32,794 nt of DNA from Pseudomonadales bacterium (GTDB lineage: Bacteria > Pseudomonadota > Gammaproteobacteria > Pseudomonadales > Azotimanducaceae). The translations under genes were made by a program, and so were the position numbers. The stretch covers positions 1 through 32,794 of the forward strand of contig JADHNT010000020.1 of NCBI GenBank assembly GCA_016779385.1. The letters are read 5' to 3'. Shown here piece after piece: positions 8,666 to 19,896 of this stretch (its first letter is position 1; every line of letters starts with the position of its first letter). The notes below the pieces were generated by a model that had not been told where the DNA came from, did not search any database, and saw only the letters and a list, made by a program, of their open reading frames with translations.

Positions 8666-10038
8666 AAATTCTCATCCTAGGGGCCGGGCAGGTAGGCGGC
8701 ACGCTGGCGGAGAACCTGGCCAGCGAGAATTTTGATATTACGGTTGTAGACACCAACGGTGACCGGCTCCGGGAACTCCGAGATCGGCTCGATATTCAGA
8801 CCATTGAAGGCATGGCCAGCCGGCCGGACGTGCTTCGGGCCGCCGGAGCCCAAGATGCTGACATGCTGGTGGCTGTGACCAATTCTGACGAAGTGAATAT
8901 GGTCGCCTGCCAGGTAAGCTTCTCCCTCTTCAAAACCCCCACCAAAATTGCTCGAATTCGCGCAAGCGCCTACACGACGCAAGCGGGGGGCCTGTTCTCC
9001 AAGGAACACATGCCCATCGATGTGCTCATCAACCCCGAACAGGTGGTGACGGACCACATTGAACGCCTTATCCAATTCCCTGGTGCTCTCCAGGTACTGG
9101 ATTTCGCCCAGGGGCGGGCACAGCTGGTGGCGGTTAAGGCCTATGAAGACGGACCCCTAGTCGGCCAAGCCCTCGCCACCCTTCGCGAACACGTCCCTGG
9201 GGTGGATACCCGGGTAGCGGCAATCTTCCGTCGTGATCGGGCGATCATGCCCCAGGGGGATACGGTCATCGAAGCCGACGACGAAGTGTTTTTCATCGCC
9301 GCCAAGCGCGATATAACCGCGGTAATGAGCGAACTTCGCGGCCTCGAGGCCCCCTACAAACGCATCATCATCGCCGGCGGCGGCCATATTGGGGAGCGCC
9401 TTGCTAAGGTCACGGCGAAGGGCCATCACGTAAAGATCATCGAATATGACGACGACCGAGCTACGGCCCTGGCCGATGCCCTTGATGGGGCGGTGGTCAT
9501 TCAAGGAGATGCGACGGACGGCGATCTCCTTATGAACGAAAACATCGAGCGAACCGACGTTTTCTGCGCCCTGACGAATGATGACGAAGCCAACATCATG
9601 AGCTCCATGTTGGCGAAGCGCCTCGGCGCGCGGAAGGTCATGACCCTGATCAGCAAGCCCGCCTATGTAGATCTTGTGCAAGGGGGGGTTATCGACGTCG
9701 CCATCTCTCCCCAGCAGGCCACCATTTCCGAGCTTCTGGCTTACGTTCGCCGGGGCGATGTGGCCCGGGTGCACTCCCTTCGGCGGGGCGCGGCAGAAGC
9801 CATGGAAGCCATCGCCCATGGCGATAGCCACTCTTCTAAGGTTGTGGGACGGCGCCTGGATGAAATTCGCCTACCCCCCGGAGCCAGCATCGGGGCGCTC
9901 GTGCGTGGCGATGACGTGCTCATTGCTCACGATTCCGTTGTCGTCGAAAGCGATGATCACGTGTTGCTCTTTCTAACGGACAAGCGGCAGGTTCGGGCCG
10001 TGGAAAATCTTTTCCAAGTAGGTCTGAATTTTTTCTAA
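8662..10038 (+). CDS. trkA: Trk system potassium uptake protein TrkA (NAD-binding regulatory subunit)
   Basis: TrkA is the peripheral cytoplasmic subunit that gates the TrkH/TrkG K+ channel. It contains two tandem RCK modules. The first Rossmann motif is [15 protein letters not shown] (about residues 4-18), with Asp in VVDTN; the second is [14 protein letters not shown] (about residues 234-247). Each is followed by a C-terminal regulatory subdomain. The length is 458 residues, the same as E. coli. The ATG overlaps the rsmB stop (ATGA), so it is probably translationally coupled. No trkH is visible in the window. The rsmB-trkA order matches Pseudomonas and E. coli. Confidence 0.96.
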   Translation: MKILILGAGQVGGTLAENLASENFDITVVDTNGDRLRELRDRLDIQTIEGMASRPDVLRAAGAQDADMLVAVTNSDEVNMVACQVSFSLFKTPTKIARIRASAYTTQAGGLFSKEHMPIDVLINPEQVVTDHIERLIQFPGALQVLDFAQGRAQLVAVKAYEDGPLVGQALATLREHVPGVDTRVAAIFRRDRAIMPQGDTVIEADDEVFFIAAKRDITAVMSELRGLEAPYKRIIIAGGGHIGERLAKVTAKGHHVKIIEYDDDRATALADALDGAVVIQGDATDGDLLMNENIERTDVFCALTNDDEANIMSSMLAKRLGARKVMTLISKPAYVDLVQGGVIDVAISPQQATISELLAYVRRGDVARVHSLRRGAAEAMEAIAHGDSHSSKVVGRRLDEIRLPPGASIGALVRGDDVLIAHDSVVVESDDHVLLFLTDKRQVRAVENLFQVGLNFF

Positions 10039-10046
10039 GGTCTGCC

Positions 10047-13174
<3,128 letters not shown>

Positions 13175-13188
13175 CTATCTCCCTCGCC

Positions 13189-14268
13189 TCAGCTCGGCGT
13201 TATTTCACCCTGTTCCACGTGGAACAGTGCTATCTCGTCTGCAAAGCTCAGCCCGTTCAGGACCAGCTCCGGCTCAACGGCAGTCATCAATATCTGCCCG
13301 CGCTGATCCATCAACGCCGAAGCGAGCCGCTGTCGATGCGCCTCATCCAGCTCCGCCGCAAGATCATCAACCAAAACCACCGCACCGGAGCCCCGACTCT
13401 GCTTCAACAGTGCGTTTTGGGCCAACAACAACGCGCACGCCAACACCTTTTGTTGTCCCCGGGACAGGCATTCCGACGCCTTCCGTCCCTCGATATCGAA
13501 GCGCAGCTCGGCGCGCTGCGGCCCGGAGCGGGTAAAGCCGCTCTGCCGGTCGAGCTCCAGTTGCTCGGCAAGCGCCTCCCGTAAGGTTCGCCGGCGATCC
13601 CAGCCAGGCTGGTAGCGCACCGCAACGCCGGCCACGCCCTGCAATTGTTCAAGAGCAATCTGCAGGGGCAATCTTAAGCGCTCCACGTACTGCTCCCGAG
13701 CTTCATGAACCTGTTCAGCAACCACCGCGAACTGCCGCGTCCAGCTTTCTAAATCTCGAGATCGCGTCCGAAGCGCCGCGTTGCGATGATCCAAGGTCCG
13801 TCGGAACGTCGTCGCCACCGACCCAAAGTGTTGTTCCACGTGGAACACGCCCCAGTCGAGGAACCGACGCCGTTGCTCCGGGCTCCCCATAATCAAGTTC
13901 ATGGACTCTGGGTGGATCAATAGCACGGGGAGGGCCTCTGCGAGGGGCCGATTCGAAGAGACGCGTTCGCCGTCAACTTTCAGCACCCCAGCGCCCGAGG
14001 CTTGACGAGTCACCCCAAGCCTTAAAACCCGTCCAGAATCGTGAACCACCTCGCCAAAAAGCGTTAACGCCTCCGCGCTGTAGTTTAGCACTGAGGCGAG
14101 ACGATTGCTGCGGAAGGAGCGGCCCGTGGCCAGGGTATAAACTGCTTCTAGAAGGCTGGTTTTGCCGCTCCCATTAGACCCGTGAATAAGAGAGACCCGA
14201 GGGGGAAAGGAGAGCTCCAGAGGCGCAAGGTTCCGAAGCCCTTGCGCCTGAAAGCGGCGCAGGATCAC
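13189..14268 (-). CDS. recF: DNA replication and repair protein RecF
   Basis: RecF is an SMC/ABC-type ATPase that helps load RecA at gaps. It has 359 residues (E. coli 357). The Walker A motif GSNGSGKTS is at residues 30-38, the ABC signature LSRGQQK lies around residue 270, and Walker B VLVDDLAAELD around residue 300. The start is GTG at 14268, preceded by a strong AGGAGG six bases upstream. Unusually, the gene contains two perfect parS-like 16-bp palindromes, read in the same frame as FHVEQ at residues 142-146 and 349-353. It lies 15 bp after dnaN and 17 bp before gyrB. Confidence 0.97.
   Translation of the reverse strand: MILRRFQAQGLRNLAPLELSFPPRVSLIHGSNGSGKTSLLEAVYTLATGRSFRSNRLASVLNYSAEALTLFGEVVHDSGRVLRLGVTRQASGAGVLKVDGERVSSNRPLAEALPVLLIHPESMNLIMGSPEQRRRFLDWGVFHVEQHFGSVATTFRRTLDHRNAALRTRSRDLESWTRQFAVVAEQVHEAREQYVERLRLPLQIALEQLQGVAGVAVRYQPGWDRRRTLREALAEQLELDRQSGFTRSGPQRAELRFDIEGRKASECLSRGQQKVLACALLLAQNALLKQSRGSGAVVLVDDLAAELDEAHRQRLASALMDQRGQILMTAVEPELVLNGLSFADEIALFHVEQGEITPS
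13211..13226. promoter_or_regulatory. parS: parS centromere site 1 (inside recF)
   Basis: TGTTCCACGTGGAACA is a perfect 16-bp palindrome. It matches the chromosomal parS consensus bound by ParB (TGTTNCACGTGNAACA) and has the C/G variant known from Pseudomonas. It is near the 3' end of recF, about 3.8 kb from the DnaA boxes; parA and parB are in this same window. The binding is inferred from sequence. Confidence 0.92.
13832..13847. promoter_or_regulatory. parS: parS centromere site 2 (inside recF)
   Basis: This is a second perfect copy of TGTTCCACGTGGAACA, 621 bp from the first, so it falls in the same codon phase and encodes the same residues (FHVEQ) of RecF. No third full site was found in this window. 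Confidence 0.92.
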
Positions 14269-14274
14269 CCGGCG

Positions 14275-14280
14275 CCTCCT
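14275..14280 (-). promoter_or_regulatory. Strong Shine-Dalgarno for recF
   Basis: Perfect AGGAGG on the minus strand in the 15-bp dnaN-recF gap, six bases before the GTG start. It decides the GTG as the initiation codon. Confidence 0.8.
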
Positions 14281-14283
14281 GAG

Positions 14284-15390
14284 TCAGAGCCGCATAGGCA
14301 TAACAACGTAGCTGGCCTCGGAAGACCCCTTGTCTTCCAAAAGCGCTGAGCTGTTGGCGTCGGACACGCGCACCAAAACCTCATCCGCCTCAAGCGTGCT
14401 CAGTACTTCAAGCAGATAAGAGACGTTAAAACCAATCTCGAGTGCGGGGCCCTGGTAACTCACGGGCATGCTCTCCTCCGCCTCTTCCTGCTCGGGATTA
14501 TTAGCCTGGATCGTCAGATTCTCTGGAGATAGCACCAGGCGCACTCCGCGGTATTTCTCGTTAGATAGGATCGCTGCGCGCTGGAACGCCTCTCGCAACA
14601 TCTTCCGATCAGCCTCCACCACGGTCGTATTTCCTTGCGGAACCACCTTTTCGTAATCAGGGAAGCGACCATCAATCAGCTTGGTCGTAAAAGAGAAGCC
14701 TCCCACCTTTGCGCTCAGGTGGTGCGTACCAAGGGAGAGGGCAACGGGGTCGTCGCCGTCGGCAATTAGCCGCGCGAGCTCTAGCACGCCCTTTCGTGGC
14801 ACGATCACCTGGCGCTCCGGCCCTGCGCCGGGGCCGGGGGTGAGAGTGCACATGGCCAAGCGGTGACCGTCGGTGGCGACGCTCCGAATGTGCGCCGGTG
14901 CAAGCTCAAGCAGCATGCCGTTCAGGAAGTAGCGTACATCTTGCTGAGCCATGGAGAAGCTGGTTTTTGAAATCAGCTGACGGAGTTGGGCTTGGGACAA
15001 GGTAAAGTCCGCGTCCGCCGTGCCTTCCTCGAGGGTGGGGAACTCCGCCGCCGGCAGAGTCGCCAGTTGAAAGCGGGAACGCCCGGATTTAAGCGTTGCT
15101 CGCTGCTCATCGACGCTAAAGCTCACCTGGGCGCTATCGGGAAGCGCGCGCCATATATCCATCAGCTTACGGGCTGGAACGGTAATCTCACCATCTTGCT
15201 CCGCGGGCGATTGAAGCTCGACCTCCGCGACGAGCTGCACTTCAAGATCCGTCCCCGTCATCAAAAGCTTTTTCCCGCTGACCACGAGGCAAAGATTGGA
15301 GAGCACCGGCATGGTCTGCCGCCGTTCCACTACCCCCGTCACCAGCTGCAGAGGCTTTAAAAGGTCTTCGCGCGAAACGGCAAATTTCAT
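14284..15390 (-). CDS. dnaN: DNA polymerase III sliding clamp (beta subunit)
   Basis: DnaN forms the homodimeric ring that holds DNA polymerase III and other partners on DNA. It has 368 residues (E. coli 366), in three similar domains of about 120 residues. The N-terminus MKFAVSREDLLKPLQLV and the C-terminus ending YVVMPMRL are highly typical, and the C-terminal segment forms the partner-binding cleft. The start is ATG 15390, preceded only by a weak purine-rich GAGAGAG. It is separated from the dnaA stop by 74 bp with no obvious terminator, so it is likely co-transcribed with dnaA and recF. Confidence 0.98.
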   Translation of the reverse strand: MKFAVSREDLLKPLQLVTGVVERRQTMPVLSNLCLVVSGKKLLMTGTDLEVQLVAEVELQSPAEQDGEITVPARKLMDIWRALPDSAQVSFSVDEQRATLKSGRSRFQLATLPAAEFPTLEEGTADADFTLSQAQLRQLISKTSFSMAQQDVRYFLNGMLLELAPAHIRSVATDGHRLAMCTLTPGPGAGPERQVIVPRKGVLELARLIADGDDPVALSLGTHHLSAKVGGFSFTTKLIDGRFPDYEKVVPQGNTTVVEADRKMLREAFQRAAILSNEKYRGVRLVLSPENLTIQANNPEQEEAEESMPVSYQGPALEIGFNVSYLLEVLSTLEADEVLVRVSDANSSALLEDKGSSEASYVVMPMRL

Positions 15391-15464
15391 GGACGGTCAC
15401 TCTCTCGCTGTTCGCTTCGGTAAGGGCGCCGAAGCCCTGTGGCTAGTGTAACGAAATCAAAGCC

Positions 15465-16802
15465 CTAGGCGGTAAGGAGACGGACGAGATTTTTGTAGTC
15501 CTCCGCCAAGTCCCCGCTGCTCTCCCGGAGCTCCCCTACCTTTCGGCACGCATGAAGCACCGTGGTGTGATCCCGCCCCCCAAAGGCGTCGCCAATCTCT
15601 GGAAGGGAGTGACTCGTTAGATCCTTCGCGAGGGCCATGGCCACCTGCCGGGGCCGCGCGACAGCACGGTTACGTCGCTTTGAATGAAGATCGGAGAGTT
15701 TGATTTTGAAGTAATCGGCCACGGTCCGTTGAATGTTATCGATCCCAACCTGGCGCTCCTGAATCGCAATAAGGTCCCGCAACGCAAGGCGTACTTGGTC
15801 TATATTTACGGGCTTACCGGTGAAGCGAGCATTCGCTATCACTCGCTTCAGGGCCCCCTCAAGCTCTCGTACATTGGAGCGAATGCGCTCGGCAATAAAG
15901 AAGGCCACGTCCGGCGGAAGTTCGACCCCTTCCTGCTCAGCCTTTTTTAGAAGAATAGCGGCCCGATGCTCAAGCTCGGGCGGTTCCACGGCCATGGTCA
16001 AACCCCACACGAAGCGGGACTTGAGCCGCTCCTCTAAGCCTTCGATCTCCCTGGGGTAACGGTCGCAGGTCAGCACCATCTGGTGCCCCCGCTCGAGCAA
16101 GGCATTAAATACGTGGAAAAACTCCTCCTGAGATCGGAGCTTCTTCGCAAAAAACTGGATATCGTCGATCAAAAGCGCATCAACGGACCGGTAGTAATTC
16201 ATAAAGTCCTGCATGGTGCCCTGCTGAAGCGCCGTCACCATATCTTGGACGAAGCGCTGGGAGTGCAGATACACCACGGTTTTCCCAGGGCTGTTCTTTT
16301 GGATCTGATTCCCCACGGCCTGCATAAGGTGGGTCTTCCCAAGTCCCACGCCCCCGTACAGAAGGAGAGGGTTGTATGATTGACCAGCGTTCTCCGCCAC
16401 CTGCTGAGCCGCGGCCTTGGCCATTTCATTGGACCGGCCCACCACAAAGGATTCAAAGGTAAAATCGGGATTAAGATCATAGGCACTGGGTGCCGCGCTC
16501 CGGCTTGCCATACCCGGCGCAACCCGCGCTTCTTCTGCAGAGAGCGGAAGCCCCTCGGCGGCCATGGAGCCCACCTCGAGCACCACAGAAAGCGGCTCCA
16601 CGGCCACCCGATCGACGAGAGCCCGAATTCGGCTTAGGAATTCTTCAGAGACCCGGTCCCGAACGTAAACGTTAGGCGCGAGCAAGCGTAGCGATTCCTC
16701 ACTGGCAACCGGGTGAAGGGGTCGAATCCAGGTGTTGAACTGCTGTGCGCTAAGCTCGTCTTGGAGATACCCAAGGCACTTGCGCCACACCACTGACTCC
16801 AT
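15465..16802 (-). CDS. dnaA: Chromosomal replication initiator protein DnaA
   Basis: DnaA binds DnaA boxes at oriC and melts the origin in an ATP-dependent way. Domain I (about 1-80) includes NTWIRPL. A short variable linker (about 80-110) follows. The AAA+ domain has Walker A GGVGLGKT (150-157) and Walker [10 protein letters not shown] with Asp213-Asp214. Domain IV at the C-terminus carries the DNA-binding signature [15 protein letters not shown]. The length is 445 residues (E. coli 467), the difference lying mainly in the short linker. The start is ATG 16802 with a GGGGGTAAGGG stretch upstream. It is divergent from rpmH across the origin region. Confidence 0.98.
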   Translation of the reverse strand: MESVVWRKCLGYLQDELSAQQFNTWIRPLHPVASEESLRLLAPNVYVRDRVSEEFLSRIRALVDRVAVEPLSVVLEVGSMAAEGLPLSAEEARVAPGMASRSAAPSAYDLNPDFTFESFVVGRSNEMAKAAAQQVAENAGQSYNPLLLYGGVGLGKTHLMQAVGNQIQKNSPGKTVVYLHSQRFVQDMVTALQQGTMQDFMNYYRSVDALLIDDIQFFAKKLRSQEEFFHVFNALLERGHQMVLTCDRYPREIEGLEERLKSRFVWGLTMAVEPPELEHRAAILLKKAEQEGVELPPDVAFFIAERIRSNVRELEGALKRVIANARFTGKPVNIDQVRLALRDLIAIQERQVGIDNIQRTVADYFKIKLSDLHSKRRNRAVARPRQVAMALAKDLTSHSLPEIGDAFGGRDHTTVLHACRKVGELRESSGDLAEDYKNLVRLLTA

Positions 16803-16824
16803 CCCTTACCCCCGCCGTTTGCTG

Positions 16825-16858
16825 ATCAAAAAATGATCAAATCTTCTTATTTTTTGAT
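16825..16858. repeat. AT-rich inverted repeat beside dnaA
   Basis: A perfect 10-bp inverted repeat: ATCAAAAAAT (16825-16834) and ATTTTTTGAT (16849-16858), separated by 14 bases. Three GATC sites lie within 39 bp (16824, 16835 and 16859). It sits about 23 bp before the dnaA start codon and is a candidate unwinding element or dnaA control site. Confidence 0.6.
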
Positions 16859-17038
16859 GATCGGTTCCCAATTTACCGTGCTGCACCGGTGTATGGGTAG
16901 GCTTTTTGAAAAAACCCCGTCTGCCCAAGGGGAGCCAGGAATCATTGATGCATCAAGCACCTGTGATGAAACGCGCTTGTGCAAGGGATGGCAAGGCATA
17001 ACTCTGTGCGAATCCCTGGGGACAGCCTTAGGATAAGC

Positions 17039-17047
17039 TGTGGATAA
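17039..17047 (-). promoter_or_regulatory. DnaA box 1
   Basis: TGTGGATAA, the exact reverse complement of the consensus DnaA box TTATCCACA. Confidence 0.9.
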
Positions 17048-17066
17048 CTTTTTGAAGACCCTCCAA

Positions 17067-17075
17067 TGTGGATAA
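17067..17075 (-). promoter_or_regulatory. DnaA box 2
   Basis: TGTGGATAA, a second perfect box in the same orientation, 28 bp from box 1. Confidence 0.9.
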
Positions 17076-17183
17076 GTCCCCCATCTATCCCCCCCTTCTC
17101 CCCCTCCTATCCCAGCCCTTCCCCAAGCTTTTTCACACCCTTTGCGCGCCATAATTCTACGTAAGAAGAACGTCCTAGGGTTC

Positions 17184-17192
17184 CTATCCACA
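17184..17192 (+). promoter_or_regulatory. DnaA box 3 (one mismatch)
   Basis: CTATCCACA differs from TTATCCACA only at the first base and is in the opposite orientation to boxes 1 and 2. Confidence 0.65.
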
Positions 17193-17317
17193 TGCCCAGG
17201 CTCCCCAAGGGGTTAACAAGAAACAATCAGTTTTAGATAAAACTTCTATTTCTTTACTGCCGGTGATCTTCCCCAAGACGAGGACTGACGCGCGCCCTAG
17301 GTAAAGAGAGCCACCGA

Positions 17318-17346
17318 TTGACACGGGCCAAGGTCACTTCTAGAAT
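17318..17346 (+). promoter_or_regulatory. Sigma70 promoter for rpmH-rnpA-yidD-yidC
   Basis: A perfect -35 TTGACA (17318-17323) and near-perfect -10 TAGAAT (17341-17346), separated by exactly 17 bp. Transcription should start near 17353, giving a leader of about 66 nt before rpmH. This is the strongest promoter I can see in the window. Confidence 0.85.
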
Positions 17347-17418
17347 CCGCATCCCTTTTGGACGAGTGCCTGCCAGAGCAGGGTCTCGCTTTAGACACCT
17401 AAACCTTGGATGTGCGCC

Positions 17419-17553
17419 ATGAAGCGGACCTTTCAACCCAGTGTGATTAAGCGCAAGCGGACCCACGGCTTCCGCGCCCGCATGGCCACTAGCAATGGCC
17501 GCAAGGTCATCGCTCGCCGTCGTAGCCGCGGTCGTAAGCGTCTTAGCGCCTAA
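17419..17553 (+). CDS. rpmH: 50S ribosomal protein L34
   Basis: This is a 44-residue, very basic ribosomal protein of the large subunit. The sequence begins [20 protein letters not shown] and ends RGRKRLSA, an almost textbook L34. It begins at ATG 17419 and ends in TAA. Upstream is a strong sigma70 promoter, and rnpA follows after 8 bp, the classical rpmH-rnpA arrangement. The Shine-Dalgarno is weak (GGA around 17408). Confidence 0.98.
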   Translation: MKRTFQPSVIKRKRTHGFRARMATSNGRKVIARRRSRGRKRLSA

Positions 17554-17561
17554 GTATTCTC

Positions 17562-17945
17562 TTGCCGACGGCGCCGAACGTATTTCCTCGGGCGCACCGG
17601 CTTCTTGTCAAAGCTGAATTTGATGCCGTCTTCGCGTCGCCCGATTTAAGGCAACGCGGCGCCGGCGTATTCTTACTCATTCGCCTGCGCCGCCAGCTGG
17701 GCCCTTCTCGTCTAGGGTTTGTTCTTGCCAAGCGCCACCTTAAGCGTGCCGTTGACCGTAACCGAATTCGTCGTGCCTGTCGGGAAGCCTTTCGACAGCA
17801 TCGCTTCCTTCGCCCCGTCGACGTTATCGTCTTGGCCCAAGGGAACGCCAAGGCCCATCTCAATGACCCGTTAACCGGGAAATTTACCGCCCTTTTCCAG
17901 CGCTTAGACAGTAAACTAGGCAGCGTAGCAAGCGTCAAAGGGTAG
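17562..17945 (+). CDS. rnpA: Ribonuclease P protein component
   Basis: It is the protein subunit of RNase P, which binds the catalytic RNA and the 5' leader of pre-tRNA. The signature [14 protein letters not shown], the RNR box, is present in the middle. An N-terminal aromatic/basic segment ([17 protein letters not shown]) matches the family. The length is 127 residues. The only suitable start is TTG at 17562, 8 bp after rpmH, and no Shine-Dalgarno is seen. Translation may therefore depend on ribosomes finishing rpmH. Confidence 0.93.
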   Translation: MPTAPNVFPRAHRLLVKAEFDAVFASPDLRQRGAGVFLLIRLRRQLGPSRLGFVLAKRHLKRAVDRNRIRRACREAFRQHRFLRPVDVIVLAQGNAKAHLNDPLTGKFTALFQRLDSKLGSVASVKG

Positions 17946-17950
17946 AGCCC

Positions 17951-18196
17951 GTGGGAAAGAACATTCTCCTTCGCTTGCTTGATGCCTATCAGTGGGCGCT
18001 TTCACCCTTGCTCCCAAGGTCTTGCCGTTTTTACCCAACCTGCAGCGCCTACGCGCGGGAAGCGATTACGGTTCATGGCGCGGGACAAGGCGGTCTGCTC
18101 ACGCTCAAACGCCTGCTAAAGTGTCACCCGTTTCACCCTGGAGGGGTCGATCTCGTGCCCCCTCATCATCCAGCTCAGCAGAAGGACGGCCCATGA
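17951..18196 (+). CDS. yidD: Membrane protein insertion efficiency factor YidD
   Basis: YidD is a small protein associated with the inner membrane that helps YidC-dependent insertion. The family core [16 protein letters not shown] is at residues 24-39 with the conserved cysteines 25 and 31, followed by [10 protein letters not shown]. It has 81 residues. The start is GTG at 17951, 5 bp after the rnpA stop, and its TGA stop overlaps the yidC start as ATGA. Gene order rnpA-yidD-yidC is standard. Confidence 0.94.
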   Translation: MGKNILLRLLDAYQWALSPLLPRSCRFYPTCSAYAREAITVHGAGQGGLLTLKRLLKCHPFHPGGVDLVPPHHPAQQKDGP

Positions 18197-19890
18197 ATGT
18201 GAATGAAATCGCCCGCTACGGCCTTATGGCGGCGATGGCGGTACTGGCCTACTTCATGTTGCTTGCCTGGAACGAAGACAGTGCGCAGCGTCAGACGCTA
18301 GAGCCGTCCGTGGTGGCTACGCCCGTGCCCTCAAGCGTTTCCAGTTCCGCCGGGGCCCCGGAGGAAGGGGTGCCGACAGCTTTCGAAGCCGAGCCGAGCG
18401 CCGACGAAATCCCCGGCGTTTCTAAGCCACTCCGCCCGGCAGCGGTCCCCGAGGGTGTGCTGGTTGAAACGGACGTGCTCAGGCTGCGCCTGGATGCTTT
18501 TGGCGACCCCGCCTATGCGGGCCTTCGCGATCATCCAGTGTCTCTTGGGGCAATGGATCAGCCCTTCGTGATTCTCGAGCAGCGCGATGGCTTCACCTAC
18601 CTGGCCCGTAGTGGGCTGGTGGGTACGGATGGGTTGGACGGCGCCGGGCGCCGGGCGCGTTTTAGCGCTTCTCAAGAAGTTTTCCGTTTGGCCCCTGGGG
18701 CCGCGGAGCTTGAGATTCCCCTGGTTTATGAGGATCGGGAAATTGGCCTGCGGGTGGAGAAACGCTACACCCTGACTCGAGGCGACCACGCGATTCGCGT
18801 GACCTATCGCGTGGAGAATCGCGGCTCGATGCCTCGAGCCCTTGCCCTTTACGGCCAGCTCAAGCGGTCCCCAGGACTTGCTCCGGGGCAAAGCGAAAAT
18901 GGCATGGGGCCCCGGTCCTATGTGGGCGCTGCCTTCACCACGGAAGAGTCGCGCTATGAAAAGATCGATTTCGATGATCTCGATGATGCCCCCTTCTCGC
19001 TAAGCCAAGCTGGGGGATGGTTGGCCATGCTTCAACATTACTTCCTGGCGGCTTGGGTGCCGAGCGCGGGGGACCAAGCGCTGCGCTATAGCGGGCGCTC
19101 GCTGGGCGATGGCACTTACGTCGCGGAGTTTGTGCAGCCCCAGGTTACGGTCCCCGCTGGCACGGCCGCGGACTTCGAAGCCACCCTTTATGTGGGGCCT
19201 AAGGCCCAGGCGCGCCTGGAGGCCCTGGCGCCGAACTTGAGCCTCACCGTGGATTACGGGTTCCTCTGGTGGATCGCCGTTCCCCTCTTTCAGCTCCTTG
19301 AGCTCCTAAATCATCTGGTAAACAACTGGGGGCTTGCCATTGTCTTGCTCACCCTAACGGTGAAGCTGCTCCTCTACCCCCTTTCCGCAGCCGCTTATCG
19401 GTCCATGGCGAATATGAAGAAATTCGCCCCAGAAATGCGTCGGCTGCAGGAACTCCATAGCGACAACCGGCAGAAACTGTCGGAAGAAATGATGGCGCTT
19501 TACAAGAAAGAGAAGATCAACCCGATGGGGGGCTGCCTCCCCATGCTGCTGCAGATGCCCGTTTTCCTCGCGTTGTACTGGGTGCTGTATGAATCCGTAG
19601 AGCTCCGCCAAGCGCCGTTCCTGTTCTGGATCCAGGATTTGGCTGCTATAGATCCGTACTTTGTTCTGCCCCTCTTGATGGGGGCGACTATGTATTTCCA
19701 GCAGACGCTGAATCCCCCGCCCCCGGATCCCATGCAGGCTCGGGTGATGAAGCTTATGCCGGTGATGTTCACCGCGCTGTTTCTCTTCTTCCCGTCCGGC
19801 CTGGTGCTGTATTGGTTGACGAACAATGTGCTGTCCATCGCCCAGCAATGGTGGATTACGCGGCAAATCGAAGCGGCGGCGAGCCGCTAG
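18193..19890 (+). CDS. yidC: Membrane protein insertase YidC
   Basis: YidC inserts and folds inner-membrane proteins, with SecYEG or alone. Among its known clients is the ATP synthase c subunit, whose gene is also in this window. It has 565 residues. An N-terminal membrane segment (about 9-26) is followed by a large periplasmic domain (about 30-350). The conserved core then has [20 protein letters not shown] (groove Lys in place of the Arg of E. coli), [26 protein letters not shown] and PSGLVLYW. The start is ATG 18193 because AGAAGGA precedes it and it overlaps yidD as ATGA. The frame extends further upstream through yidD, which is not used. Confidence 0.96.
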   Translation: MNVNEIARYGLMAAMAVLAYFMLLAWNEDSAQRQTLEPSVVATPVPSSVSSSAGAPEEGVPTAFEAEPSADEIPGVSKPLRPAAVPEGVLVETDVLRLRLDAFGDPAYAGLRDHPVSLGAMDQPFVILEQRDGFTYLARSGLVGTDGLDGAGRRARFSASQEVFRLAPGAAELEIPLVYEDREIGLRVEKRYTLTRGDHAIRVTYRVENRGSMPRALALYGQLKRSPGLAPGQSENGMGPRSYVGAAFTTEESRYEKIDFDDLDDAPFSLSQAGGWLAMLQHYFLAAWVPSAGDQALRYSGRSLGDGTYVAEFVQPQVTVPAGTAADFEATLYVGPKAQARLEALAPNLSLTVDYGFLWWIAVPLFQLLELLNHLVNNWGLAIVLLTLTVKLLLYPLSAAAYRSMANMKKFAPEMRRLQELHSDNRQKLSEEMMALYKKEKINPMGGCLPMLLQMPVFLALYWVLYESVELRQAPFLFWIQDLAAIDPYFVLPLLMGATMYFQQTLNPPPPDPMQARVMKLMPVMFTALFLFFPSGLVLYWLTNNVLSIAQQWWITRQIEAAASR

Positions 19891-19896
19891 GCCCTC

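Larger units (their letters stand above)
16803..17418. other. oriC: Chromosomal replication origin region (oriC)
   Basis: This 616-bp dnaA-rpmH gap, the only gap over 300 bp, has the features of oriC. Two perfect DnaA boxes (17039-17047 and 17067-17075) lie in the same orientation, and a one-mismatch box (17184-17192) in the other. A degenerate TTAGGATAA (17028-17036) precedes the first. AT-rich segments are at 16818-16860, next to dnaA, and at 17211-17258; either could be the unwinding element. A pyrimidine-rich tract (17076-17126) lies between the boxes. The location matches known Pseudomonas origins. The exact extent is inferred. The rpmH promoter occupies the right end. I see no convincing gene within it. 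Confidence 0.88.

Noticed and set aside
16847-17191. A 114-codon minus-strand frame covering the DnaA boxes
   Set aside because: It runs through the origin elements and AT-rich DNA, has no family match I recognise, and no ribosome-binding site that stands out.
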